From Syntrophomonas sp. (GTDB taxonomy: Bacteria > Bacillota > Syntrophomonadia > Syntrophomonadales > Syntrophomonadaceae), in the NCBI GenBank assembly GCA_016841425.1, contig JAENZE010000002.1:62001-126000 (forward strand): a stretch of DNA of 64,000 nucleotides. Reading direction: 5' to 3'. A program made the translations under genes and the position numbers. The notes beneath the pieces were generated by a model. That model ran no database searches. It was not told the origin of the DNA and was given only the letters and a program-made list of their open reading frames with translations. Each line of letters begins with the position of its first letter. Positions within the stretch are counted from its first letter, which is position 1. Positions 24,486-33,130 of this stretch are shown piece by piece.

Positions 24486-27338
24486 ATGGATAGTTATAAT
24501 ATTAAGTCAACATTAAAAGAAGTTTTTGCAAAAAGTTTTATTATTTTATGTATTAGCATAGTGTTCATCCTGGGTTTTAATATCTCTAAAGCTAATGCAA
24601 TAACTTACTTATCTAAACCAGATTGGCCTAATATGGGAAATGATATTTATGCTGCAGTTATCGATGTAGATGGCAATGTATGGGCAGGTGGAGAAGGAGG
24701 ATATGTAGCATATTGGAATGGAACCACATGGACAAATGACAGTAATCCTACATCAAGTCATATAAGAGATATGAGTTTAGGTTCAGACGGTAAAGTTTGG
24801 TTTGCAGGATATTATGATGGGGAATATGTCCAGAGTTCATATACAGGATATTGGGATGGTTCATCTTGGATTACACAAAGTCACGGCAGTAATTTTGTAT
24901 ATTCTATCACAACTGGAATAGACGGTAAAATATGGATAGCAGGCAAAAACGGTTTAATAAAATATTGGAATGGCAGTAGTTGGGTATCGTTTACTTCCCC
25001 AACTACAAGTACCATAACACGTATAACAACAAGTCCCGATGGCAGATTGTGGATAGGTGACTCAGATGGTTATGTTTATTATTATAATGGCTCAAATTGG
25101 ACTGCAACGGGAAGGGTATTTGGTTCCATTTATTATGATATAGAAAAAATGGTAGCAGATAGTAATAATAATATATGGGTAATCACCTCTACTAATAGCA
25201 CTATGTCTTATTGGAACGGGAATGAATGGACAAACTATGGTAGATTTAGTAAAGGCGATATAACTATAGGTAATGAAGGTAAAATATGGAATTATCATAG
25301 TGACGGGGCTGATTATTTTAATGGAGAAGAATGGATAGAAACAGATTTTGCATGGCCTTACAGTAGTAATTCTCTAAATACTGCCGTTACTTTAGATAAT
25401 GGTAGAATATTTGTATTGGGTGAAAATGGTAAATGTGCTTATGTTAGAACAAATAATTCATTAAATCTAGTAGAAAGTAACAATGGAGCAACAGGAGAAT
25501 TTATAATTAATCCGGTAATATCATCCTTATCAGGGTTGTTATATCCATTGCAGTATTCTACTAATGGCACCGATTTTAGTGATTTAGGGATACCTAATAA
25601 TGGCACCATAAGTTTAAGTCCGACTACTAATACAGCTTATATAAGAGCAACTTTAAAACGTGAACTAAGAAAGGGAGTATTTGAAGAGTTCTATTCTAGT
25701 GTAGTAACTATAAATCCTATATTAAATTTTGATACTAATATTCAATCAGAAGCAGTAACTTGGAGCAATACTCAAGGTAAATCCAATATTACTATATCAT
25801 GGGATGCAGTAACAAACGCAGACGGATATAGATTATGGATATTTGATGGAAATGAATATAAAAGTTGCGACTTAGGCAATGTATTATCTTGGAATAGCAG
25901 TGATGCTATGATATTTCCATTTCCAGGAGAATTACCTGAAGATAATAGTATATCTACCGATTTATTTAGGTGGGATGGCTCAGGTGTAGAATTTGATGAT
26001 AAACCGAGTTCCCTTTTTAAGTCAACTATTGGCACCAGTTATGATAGTGATACTAAATATAGGTTTAAAGTTACGGCCTATAATGATTGGATGGAGACAA
26101 AACATTTATATCAAACTAGTAGAGTAGAATTAGCGCAAGCCACAGATAAAACTAATCCCTCAGCTATTTTAGATATAATAACGGCCGAGGGTTTAGAAAA
26201 GACAGCATCAAGAGATGTGATTTTATCGCTAGAAGTAACGGATGCAGGTTCGGGTGTAAAAAATGTTGGAGTATCCAATGACGGAGTTTCTTATTCAAAT
26301 GTATATGAAGAAGGACTATTGCCTGACAATTCAACTGGAGTATATTCGTATATAGACAATGTAGATTGGACACTAACAGCGGGGGCAGGCACCAAAACAG
26401 TTTATATAAAAGTTATTGATGCAGTAGAAAATGAAATTATAATATCAAAACAGGTAGCATTAGCTGATGATATTGTACCACCAGACGTTACTATAACCAT
26501 AAATAATGGGGCAGAATCAACCACAAATGCATTAGTAGATTTATATATTGATGCTTTTGATAGCAGTTCAACCGAAGATAAACTTAAAATGAGGTTCAGT
26601 AACGATGGAAGTCTATGGTCAGTATGGGAATCTTATTCCATAGACAAAGTTTGGGATATAAATAATGTTGCTTATGGAGGAAATTCTGATGTAGGTATAA
26701 AAACAGTCTATATACAAATAGCAGATGCAGCCCAAAATATTAGTTTTGCCAGAGATACAATAGGTTATAACGATACACTACCTGCAGGCAATATAACTAT
26801 TATTGGTGGTAATATAGGTACTTTTAATGGAATAGATGCCTTATATTGCAAAACTAATAGTCCTACTTTATTACTAGATTATCCAACAGCAACGTCAATA
26901 AGAATAGACAAAGGATTAGGAATATGGGGTGAATGGGAAACATATAGTGCCAATTATCCTGTGTACCTGTTATCTAGTAGCGGAGGTTGTTTAATAAGAG
27001 TACAGGTTAAAGATGTCTATGGGGTAGCTGGCGACGCTGATCATTATGTACTAGTAATAGATACCCAAAGCCCAGTAATAACATCATTAAAAGGCCAAAA
27101 CGGAGCAACAGTTACGTCTTCAAGTACCATGAATCTTAGTATAGAATACTCTGACAATATGGCTGATTTAACCTATAGTTATAATGTTAATGAAGGAGAT
27201 TGGAGCGTAGCAGAAACGCTGAGCGGTAACACAATTACTGTTTCGGGCCTATCCGCAGGAGCAAATACTATTAATGTTAAAGCGATTGATAAAGCGGGAA
27301 ATACCACTGAGAAATCGTTAGTCATTTTTATGCTTTAA
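24486..27338 (+). CDS. large secreted propeller protein with Ig-like domains
   Basis: ATG 24486 follows AAGGAGGGTC; a second ATG at 24456 with its own AAAGGGAG would add ten residues. Residues 1-38 are a signal peptide (SFIILCISIVFILGFNISKANA). Residues about 45-330 hold repeats of YWNG..W with (D/E)GK.W(I/F)AG, a Reg_prop-like beta-propeller. From about 340 follow Ig/bacterial adhesion domains with repeated DTQSPVIT-, DKTNPSA- and VYIKV-type strands. The gene is visibly more AT-rich than its neighbours, suggesting separate acquisition. It is probably the second surface adhesin of cluster 2. Confidence 0.6.
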   Translation: MDSYNIKSTLKEVFAKSFIILCISIVFILGFNISKANAITYLSKPDWPNMGNDIYAAVIDVDGNVWAGGEGGYVAYWNGTTWTNDSNPTSSHIRDMSLGSDGKVWFAGYYDGEYVQSSYTGYWDGSSWITQSHGSNFVYSITTGIDGKIWIAGKNGLIKYWNGSSWVSFTSPTTSTITRITTSPDGRLWIGDSDGYVYYYNGSNWTATGRVFGSIYYDIEKMVADSNNNIWVITSTNSTMSYWNGNEWTNYGRFSKGDITIGNEGKIWNYHSDGADYFNGEEWIETDFAWPYSSNSLNTAVTLDNGRIFVLGENGKCAYVRTNNSLNLVESNNGATGEFIINPVISSLSGLLYPLQYSTNGTDFSDLGIPNNGTISLSPTTNTAYIRATLKRELRKGVFEEFYSSVVTINPILNFDTNIQSEAVTWSNTQGKSNITISWDAVTNADGYRLWIFDGNEYKSCDLGNVLSWNSSDAMIFPFPGELPEDNSISTDLFRWDGSGVEFDDKPSSLFKSTIGTSYDSDTKYRFKVTAYNDWMETKHLYQTSRVELAQATDKTNPSAILDIITAEGLEKTASRDVILSLEVTDAGSGVKNVGVSNDGVSYSNVYEEGLLPDNSTGVYSYIDNVDWTLTAGAGTKTVYIKVIDAVENEIIISKQVALADDIVPPDVTITINNGAESTTNALVDLYIDAFDSSSTEDKLKMRFSNDGSLWSVWESYSIDKVWDINNVAYGGNSDVGIKTVYIQIADAAQNISFARDTIGYNDTLPAGNITIIGGNIGTFNGIDALYCKTNSPTLLLDYPTATSIRIDKGLGIWGEWETYSANYPVYLLSSSGGCLIRVQVKDVYGVAGDADHYVLVIDTQSPVITSLKGQNGATVTSSSTMNLSIEYSDNMADLTYSYNVNEGDWSVAETLSGNTITVSGLSAGANTINVKAIDKAGNTTEKSLVIFML

Positions 27339-27368
27339 AACGGCATGATCAGATACAGACTATTAAAG

Positions 27369-27398
27369 GCCCTGGGTTAAATACCCGGGGCTTTTTTT
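27369..27398 (+). terminator. rho-independent terminator, end of cluster 2
   Basis: GCCCTGGGT-TAAAT-ACCCGGGGC is followed by seven T. Confidence 0.88.
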
Positions 27399-27430
27399 AT
27401 GGACAGAATTACAACGAAAGGAGTTAATGT

Positions 27431-27601
27431 ATGGCAAAAAAACCTACTAGAAAGCAAAGTATTCTGATAGGTAAAAGCGGGTTGAAACCTGAAAACTGGC
27501 TGGTTATCAAGAATCCGGTTGGAATGCTGTATATAAGACATCGCAAAACCGGGACCTTGAAGGTGATCAAAAAACCAGTGTCTTATAACAAGGAAGGGTG
27601 A
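27431..27601 (+). CDS. small basic protein (DUF6906-like)
   Basis: ATG 27431 is seven bases after AAAGGAG. The 56-residue product reads TRKQSILIGKSGLKPENWLV near its start, then MLYIRHRKTGTLKVI. This pattern (TRKQK.L...GL.P.NWLV ... HR.TG) recurs in a small Firmicute phage/mobile-element protein family that I remember as DUF6906; function unknown. It precedes and almost abuts the HD-GYP gene and is probably co-transcribed with it. Confidence 0.6.
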   Translation: MAKKPTRKQSILIGKSGLKPENWLVIKNPVGMLYIRHRKTGTLKVIKKPVSYNKEG

Positions 27602-27604
27602 AAG

Positions 27605-28192
27605 ATGGCCAGTATGTCGCAACCAATAGTTAATCAAAGTGAACAACAGATGGGTTTACATTTTTTAAGTCGGCTCAAACATTATGATTTGGATACGTAT
27701 CTGCACAGCTGCAGGGTAGCCAAACTATCACTCATGATTGGAAAAAGCATCGTCTTTAATGAGTTAATTATCAAGAATATTTATTATTCGGCACTTTTCC
27801 ATGACATAGGGAAAATAAAAATACCTAAACGCATTTTACATAAAACTACCCGGCTAAGTAATGATGAATGGGCTGAAATCCAAAAACACTCCCAATATGG
27901 GGTAGGACTTCTCAGGGGGTATCCATCGGAATTAATGACGGAGGATTTATTAAATTGCGTTTATCACCACCATGAGCATTATAGTGGCACAGGTTATCCT
28001 GATGGACTTCGGGGAGAGGATATTCCTGTTCCTGCCCGTGTAATAAGCGTAGCCGATGCCTTAGATGCGATGATTAACCCCCGTCCATACCGACAAATTC
28101 CCTTGTCGTATTATGAAGCTATTGGAGAGTTACAAATACACGCCGGTTCGCAATTTGACCCTTATATTATCAAGAAGATCAGTTGCTTATAA
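27605..28192 (+). CDS. stand-alone HD-GYP domain protein
   Basis: ATG 27605 follows GGAAGGGTGA. The 195 residues are almost entirely one HD-GYP domain: YSALFHDIGKIKIPKRIL (HD metal site), then YHHHEHYSGTGYPDGLRGEDIP (GYP motif) and ISVADALDAMINPRPYR. Conserved metal ligands appear intact. Such enzymes typically break down cyclic di-GMP. There is no sensor domain. Sitting at the end of a pilus/adhesin region, it could tune pilus or adhesin activity through c-di-GMP; that is inference. Confidence 0.85.
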   Translation: MASMSQPIVNQSEQQMGLHFLSRLKHYDLDTYLHSCRVAKLSLMIGKSIVFNELIIKNIYYSALFHDIGKIKIPKRILHKTTRLSNDEWAEIQKHSQYGVGLLRGYPSELMTEDLLNCVYHHHEHYSGTGYPDGLRGEDIPVPARVISVADALDAMINPRPYRQIPLSYYEAIGELQIHAGSQFDPYIIKKISCL

Positions 28193-28216
28193 AATCTCAA
28201 AAGGAGGAACGAAATT

Positions 28217-29206
28217 ATGTTTAAAGTTGGATTGGATATTGGTTATGGCCACACCAAGGTGGTCACAGAAGATGGGAAAAGAATCATATTCCCATCAATC
28301 GCAAAGAAAGGCGAAGCCATTGAGTTAGATAACCTGTTAGGTGCGAAAGAGGATTATATCATAAATATTAATGGCACCACATGGTATGTCGGGGAAATGG
28401 CTCAAAAAGAAAGCTCATTCGCCACCAGAGCATTTGAACAGACTGACAGGTATAACGATGAGGCTTTCCAGACAATGCTCTCCACCGCTCTGTCATTAGC
28501 CACACAGGGAGCAAACCAAGACGTAATGCTGGTCACTGGTCTGCCGTTGTCGATTTACGAAACTTCGCAAAAAGAGTTTTGTGGTTTCCTAAAGGGCTTT
28601 TCGGCACATACAGAATTAGGTGGAATCAGCCAAGAAGTGAAGGTGAAAGAAGCGATTGTATTTCCCCAGGCCGGCGGCATATTCTTCAGCCCTTCCTGTG
28701 TGAACATTAAGAAGGATCTGCCCGAAAATAGCCTTGTTACGGTAATTGATATAGGTTATCGGACAACTGACTGTGCTAGTTTTAATTTTTCCAAAGGGTC
28801 ATTTCATTTCCTGATTGAAAATAGTTTTACCCTGGATATTGGTATGTCAAGCGTCTTTAGACCGCTGAGCCGGGCTATTGCAAAAAAGATTGGTAGTATT
28901 GATATAAGCCTTGAGGAAAGCGAAAACGTATACCAGAAGGGTGTTTGTTTCAAGAACAATAAACCCGTAGATATGTCCGATGAAATCAATATGCTTAAAA
29001 ATTCTATAGCGGCCAACATCAACGAAGGATACCGCAGTAATGCCGGGCAAGGGGCAAAGATAAACAACATCATCCTGGCTGGTGGAGGCAGCATAGCTTT
29101 AAGAGATGAGCTGCTTAACATCTTCCCGGAAGCGATCTCGGTTGCCGACACCCAGATGGCTAATGCTTTAGGTTTCTTATCTATAGCAAACAGATTTGAC
29201 TTATAG
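28217..29206 (+). CDS. parM: actin-like ParM-family partition ATPase
   Basis: ATG 28217 follows AAAGGAGG. The 329-residue protein shows the actin-superfamily motifs: phosphate 1 (VGLDIGYGHTKVV), phosphate 2 (VTVIDIGYRTTDCASF) and the adenosine loop (NIILAGGGSIALRDEL). Length and layout match plasmid ParM/StbA/Alp-type proteins that push DNA copies apart. A block of short repeats follows immediately and then a small DNA-binding-like gene, completing a type II partition locus. Finding it on an integrated element suggests the element has, or had, an episomal phase. Confidence 0.8.
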   Translation: MFKVGLDIGYGHTKVVTEDGKRIIFPSIAKKGEAIELDNLLGAKEDYIININGTTWYVGEMAQKESSFATRAFEQTDRYNDEAFQTMLSTALSLATQGANQDVMLVTGLPLSIYETSQKEFCGFLKGFSAHTELGGISQEVKVKEAIVFPQAGGIFFSPSCVNIKKDLPENSLVTVIDIGYRTTDCASFNFSKGSFHFLIENSFTLDIGMSSVFRPLSRAIAKKIGSIDISLEESENVYQKGVCFKNNKPVDMSDEINMLKNSIAANINEGYRSNAGQGAKINNIILAGGGSIALRDELLNIFPEAISVADTQMANALGFLSIANRFDL

Positions 29207-29212
29207 CATTAA

Positions 29213-29473
29213 TGCAGCACACGCTCAAGCCTTGATATCAGGGTATTTGCGGGGTATTGCAGCACACAACAAAATACGGCACTTAAATTATCATACTAAA
29301 TGCAGCACACAGAGCCGTATTTTAATATTGGTGCAGCACACGCTCACGCCTTGGTATATGGGCATTTAAAAGGTGTTGCAGCACACATTTTTTTGCAGCA
29401 CACAGCAAAAAGGTAAATGCAGCACACAATGCCCCGTGAATCCCCTTACATCGAGGGCTTGCTGTGTGCTGCA
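29213..29473. repeat. parC: TGCAGCACAC repeat block, putative parC centromere
   Basis: TGCAGCACAC occurs seven times in direct orientation (29213, 29258, 29301, 29332, 29377, 29394, 29418) and once inverted (29464-29473). Two longer copies of about 55 bp share a GCTCA-GCCTTG-TAT core (29213-29267 and 29332-29386). AAAATACGGC at 29271 is inverted at 29314. No gene fits here. Position between parM and a ParR-like gene marks this as the probable ParR-binding centromere. Confidence 0.75.
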
Positions 29474-29523
29474 GGGTGTTTTAAAGCGCATTGCCATAGT
29501 AAACACAGGAGGGTGAGGGCATT

Positions 29524-29805
29524 ATGGAAAGAAGTACCGTTCGCGTGGTTCTATACTTTTCTAAGGATCATCCTATCGCACAATACCGAAGTAAAGAGCG
29601 TAATAGGGTGGTAAAAGATTGGATAGAACAGGCATTGGCTTTAGAAAAGTCAATAAAAGAAATACAGACCGATGTTAAATCCATTAAAGAGATCTTAAAT
29701 GGGGGGGAAAACCAAACATTAATACCCACCCCGAAACATACCGCAAACACCGAGTTATCGGATGCAGACATTAATTTAATAGATCAGATGTTGGGTTTTA
29801 AGTAA
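29524..29805 (+). CDS. parR: ParR-like small DNA-binding adaptor
   Basis: ATG 29524 follows AGGAGGGTGAGGG. The 93-residue protein begins RSTVRVVLYFSKDHPIAQYR, consistent with a ribbon-helix-helix DNA-binding N-terminus, followed by a charged coiled-coil-like helix (LEKSIKEIQTDVKSIKEIL) and an acidic C-terminal motif (DADINLIDQMLGFK), the type of tail that ParR uses to contact ParM filaments. Partnering with the upstream repeats and ParM is inferred from size and position. Confidence 0.65.
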   Translation: MERSTVRVVLYFSKDHPIAQYRSKERNRVVKDWIEQALALEKSIKEIQTDVKSIKEILNGGENQTLIPTPKHTANTELSDADINLIDQMLGFK

Positions 29806-29821
29806 GGAGGATATTTTTTAT

Positions 29822-30094
29822 ATGAACAAAAACGAACTTATCAATGTCGTTGCCACACAGTTAAGTAAGAGTAGGCAAGAAGCTGAGGCTTTTATAAATA
29901 CTTTTATTGATGTGGTCAGTGGGGAAATCGCCCGGGGCAACCGAGTCCAAGTAACCGGTTTTGGGACATTCGAGAGAAAACTAAAGCCTTCCAGAGAGGG
30001 ACGAAACCCCAAAACTGGTGAGTCACTGCAAATACCCGCTAAATATCACCCTGTTTTTAAGGCGGGCAAGGTTTTTAAGGAACTATGTAACTAA
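29822..30094 (+). CDS. HU-family DNA-binding protein
   Basis: ATG 29822 follows AAGGAGG. The 90-residue protein is a full HU: MNKNELINVVA, then GTFERKLKPSREGRNPKTGE and a closing VFKAGKVFKELCN. The DNA-bending arm and its Arg/Pro residues (RNPKTGESLQIPA) are intact. It lies directly after parR in the same orientation, and may assist partition, replication or recombination of the element. Confidence 0.92.
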   Translation: MNKNELINVVATQLSKSRQEAEAFINTFIDVVSGEIARGNRVQVTGFGTFERKLKPSREGRNPKTGESLQIPAKYHPVFKAGKVFKELCN

Positions 30095-30192
30095 ATATCT
30101 TTATTCACTTGAAGAAGGGGGTGAATATTACAACTTAATCAGAAGTGATGTAAACTATATATAAATCTCGAATTTAAGGAGGAAAGAACCAC

Positions 30193-30927
30193 ATGAATAA
30201 CACAATTGGAGAAATTGTTAAAGGAAGAGTAATTGCAATTACACCGGAACCAGAACAGATAGTATTGACAGTCCGTTTATCGGAGAAAGAAAACGCCTTA
30301 TTGCCGGCATCTGAAGTCGGGATAGAGAATATACAAAGCAGTAATAACTTACGGGCAACCGCTCGCAGATTGATAGGCCGTCCGATTGTAGGGAAAGTAA
30401 TAGATACTAACCCCTTAACTATATCGAACAAACAGGCGATTGAAGAGCTTGAGCAATCAAGCAGCCTTGAAGTTGGGCAGGTATTCGATGGCATCGTAAT
30501 TAGCGTAAATGAAACCGAAGCCCAAATAGAATACAATTCATACTTAATGACCGTATTACCCCAAGAAGAGATGGGCATTATGCCGGGTACCAACTTGAAA
30601 ATGATCTTGAAATACGGCCAGAGGTTGCGGGTTGAGGTTATTGACGTGAAGGATGGTAAGTATATCGTTTCTCATAAGAAATTCTTACAGGACAAGGATG
30701 AATGGGAGGAACGCATTAACAAATATCAGGTTAAAGGCCAGTATTTAGGTATGGTAACAAACTTTATTAAAAACGGAGTATTTATTAACCTGGAACCTGG
30801 GATAGATGTACTTTGTTCGCCACAACCGGAATGGTTTGAACTCCAACGCGGAGACGAAGTGATTATTGAAATCACCGATAAAAATTCAAAGATCAAAGGG
30901 ATTGTCACCGGGAAAGCTTTTCTTTAA
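30193..30927 (+). CDS. S1-domain RNA-binding protein
   Basis: ATG 30193 follows AAGGAGG. The 244 residues hold three S1-type OB folds: residues 1-75 (GEIVKGRVIAITPEPEQIVL), 92-160 (GQVFDGIVISVNETEAQIEY) and 178-243 (GQYLGMVTNFIKNGVFINLEPG). S1 domains bind single-stranded RNA, as in ribosomal protein S1. The third is the best match. Its role on a mobile element is unknown. An inverted repeat just downstream probably ends this transcript. Confidence 0.75.
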   Translation: MNNTIGEIVKGRVIAITPEPEQIVLTVRLSEKENALLPASEVGIENIQSSNNLRATARRLIGRPIVGKVIDTNPLTISNKQAIEELEQSSSLEVGQVFDGIVISVNETEAQIEYNSYLMTVLPQEEMGIMPGTNLKMILKYGQRLRVEVIDVKDGKYIVSHKKFLQDKDEWEERINKYQVKGQYLGMVTNFIKNGVFINLEPGIDVLCSPQPEWFELQRGDEVIIEITDKNSKIKGIVTGKAFL

Positions 30928-30946
30928 AACCTTTTTCGCAACCTAC

Positions 30947-30970
30947 ACAAGCCGCCATTTGGCGGCTTGT
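30947..30970 (+). terminator. hairpin, probable terminator
   Basis: ACAAGCCGCC-ATTT-GGCGGCTTGT is a perfect 10-bp stem, followed only by TCTATTTAT, so termination may be leaky. Confidence 0.6.
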
Positions 30971-30991
30971 TCTATTTATGAGGTGATAAAT

Positions 30992-31627
30992 ATGGAGTTA
31001 AAAGATATTACAGTATTAGACAAAGACATTATCAAGGAGTTTGAAACTCTTAACATTGAGCAAAAAGAGTACCTATTCAGTATGGCTGAGCAAATGTACC
31101 AAAGCTTTGGGCAACTACTTGTTTACAGCTACCTGGACAGCCCCGAGTATATTGCGCAAAACTGGGCTATGGCAGACGATGAAAACCCAGGTATAGTGGA
31201 AACGAAGATACTCGATGATCCGTACCGGATACATATATTCATCAATCAAATACCAGAGCATCTAAGGGCATATAAACGGTCTAAATTCTCCAAGGAAATT
31301 GGGTTTTCTAAAGAACGGCAACGGTGGTTTTTATTAATGAAAACCGCTTTTCGAGAACTCAAAAAACAGGGCTTAAAACCCTTTGGTGAAGAAAAAGTGG
31401 TAGCCATGTATAAATTCCATTTTCTAAAAAAGACGGATTCTGATAACTACACGATCAGCCAGATAAACAATACCTTTCGTGATGTAGGTTTAATAAAAGA
31501 CGACAATATAAATTATCTAGCAACCTTCTGTGATGGGAAAGTAAATCCTAAAAAACCCGGCGTAGAAATTACCCTTTTAAAAGAGGTCGATTTTGGCATT
31601 TATTGCCATTATTTAACTCAAAAATAG
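30992..31627 (+). CDS. RusA-like endonuclease candidate
   Basis: ATG 30992 follows GAGGTGATA. The 211-residue protein is unremarkable at its N-terminus. Its C-terminal half has TDSDNYTISQINNTFRDVGL, then IKDDNINYL and GVEITLL, following the RusA Holliday-junction resolvase pattern (D.DN ... D ... GL..DD..I ... GV.I.I) with its catalytic Asp residues. The order and spacing fit, but the first 100 residues are longer than in typical RusA (about 120). It would act in DNA recombination or replication of the element. Confidence 0.5.
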   Translation: MELKDITVLDKDIIKEFETLNIEQKEYLFSMAEQMYQSFGQLLVYSYLDSPEYIAQNWAMADDENPGIVETKILDDPYRIHIFINQIPEHLRAYKRSKFSKEIGFSKERQRWFLLMKTAFRELKKQGLKPFGEEKVVAMYKFHFLKKTDSDNYTISQINNTFRDVGLIKDDNINYLATFCDGKVNPKKPGVEITLLKEVDFGIYCHYLTQK

Positions 31628-32051
31628 GGGGTCAATAATTCAAAAACAGGTAGCGACACCTTTATTGATTTAAAACCCTTATAAACTAAGGGCTTTTCTT
31701 AAAAAATCATTTAACAAATCAGAAAAAATCCAATATTCAAAATCAGTAAATTGGGTATAAAGCTATATGTAGTCGCACTTTGAGTGCAAAAAAGTAGGGG
31801 TATTACATGATTTGGGATTATAAAACCCTTCAAATCAGAGGGTAACTGTTTTATTTTCACTGTTTTTAGCACCCGCTAAATCCTTGGTATACCTAGAATA
31901 GCAGCAGATATTACGTAAATAAAACAAGCACTGTGGGCTTGTTCTGTAGTTGCGGGCACATGGCAGGCTCCACACGCACGAGATGCCTTCGCACAATAAC
32001 AAAAAAACCGAATCTTAATTAACAATAATTTAGCAGAATGAAAGGAGAAAT
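31628..32051. other. AT-rich non-coding region, possible origin of transfer or replication
   Basis: About 420 bases without a credible gene. Visible structures are a weak terminator (ACCCTTATAAACTAAGGGCTTTT, about 31675-31697), a GCACTTTGAGTGC hairpin near 31777, a TAAAACCC/GGGT pairing near 31822, and AACAAGC-ACTGTG-GGCTTGTT near 31922. It stands immediately upstream of a replication-relaxation-like gene and the coupling ATPase. This is where an oriT or replication origin might be; no known sequence type was recognised. Confidence 0.35.
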
Positions 32052-33113
32052 ATGATGGCAAGAACATGGTCAAGACAAGAGGGCGATTTAAAAATATTAG
32101 AGGCATTACATAAGTATAAATACTTGAGAGGGAAAGTGCTAACGAAGATATCGGGTTACACACAAGCAAAAGGTCATGACCGAATATCTGCATTAAAAAG
32201 ACAGGGGTTAATAATTGGTGAAGCATATGTTAAACAGGAAAAAGCGGCCACCAGGGTAGTTAATAAAAAAGTTGCTGCAATATATTATTTAACAACCAAG
32301 GGGTTAGTAACTATCAAAACCATTTTAGGAGAAGAAGTAAACGGAGAAGAAAGGGGAAGGAAACCTAGCGAGGAAGAAAAAGAACGAGCATATCGAGCAA
32401 GCCTGCTTCTTGAAGGTTTAAGCGACATATATGATACCTTTTCAGCCCCTGCAGGGTATAAAATCAAACAAGATATACCGAACTTTGTCCCAATCGGCTT
32501 AGTAAACAGAAACACTCTTATATTTTTTGATAAACCTGAAAAAAGCCGAAATATGATCTCCAAGATAGTTACTGAATGTCACCGATTACAGGAACGCTTT
32601 CAGAGCCATGAGACGCTGATCCTAACAACAGATGAACGAAAGCGTAACAATTTTGTCAGTTATAGCATCGAACACTATGGTCAAACCGAGCGTATACTCG
32701 CCCAGGATGATTATACCGGCATACGATACCTATTAGCCCCCGACCAGGAGTTTAAGAACTACTTTATAAGCAGCGGAATCGAAATAGAAGAATTAGATAA
32801 GCCGTATGATGGCTGTTCTTATATCATAGATAGAGAAATGGCAAACATATTCGATGTAGTAGGACTGCCGGCAAAAACCCTCCGCAGGGTAAAACGAACC
32901 AATGGGAAAATCTATTTATTGGTGAGCAACGACAGGGAGAGAAAAACGCTTTACAAACACTACCCCGAGTACCAAGACAACGAAGATACCGTAGTAATTG
33001 AATTAGGCAGGCAAATATTACTTAACCATGAGGCATTTACCATTAAAGAAGAACCCCTGCAGGGTGAAGATAAATGGGCCAAAGCGCTTCAAGGTTACGC
33101 ATCGCAAAACTAA
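32052..33113 (+). CDS. replication-relaxation-like winged-helix protein
   Basis: AAAGGAG precedes ATG 32052, with ATG 32055 equally possible. The 353-residue protein begins WSRQEGDLKILEALHKYKYL, then a winged-helix pattern (QAKGHDRISALKRQGLI ... YYLTTKGL), as in the replication-relaxation family of Gram-positive plasmids and conjugative elements. The remaining 230 residues are not recognised; they may be a nuclease-like domain (HETLILTTDERKR). It is followed at once by the coupling ATPase gene, so a transfer or replication role is likely. Confidence 0.55.
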   Translation: MMARTWSRQEGDLKILEALHKYKYLRGKVLTKISGYTQAKGHDRISALKRQGLIIGEAYVKQEKAATRVVNKKVAAIYYLTTKGLVTIKTILGEEVNGEERGRKPSEEEKERAYRASLLLEGLSDIYDTFSAPAGYKIKQDIPNFVPIGLVNRNTLIFFDKPEKSRNMISKIVTECHRLQERFQSHETLILTTDERKRNNFVSYSIEHYGQTERILAQDDYTGIRYLLAPDQEFKNYFISSGIEIEELDKPYDGCSYIIDREMANIFDVVGLPAKTLRRVKRTNGKIYLLVSNDRERKTLYKHYPEYQDNEDTVVIELGRQILLNHEAFTIKEEPLQGEDKWAKALQGYASQN

Positions 33114-33130
33114 GGAGGGAGGGAGGACTT

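Noticed and set aside
29213-29473. CRISPR array
   Set aside because: The repeat unit is only ten bases, spacing varies from 17 to 45, one copy is inverted, and no cas gene is near. A partition centromere explains it better.
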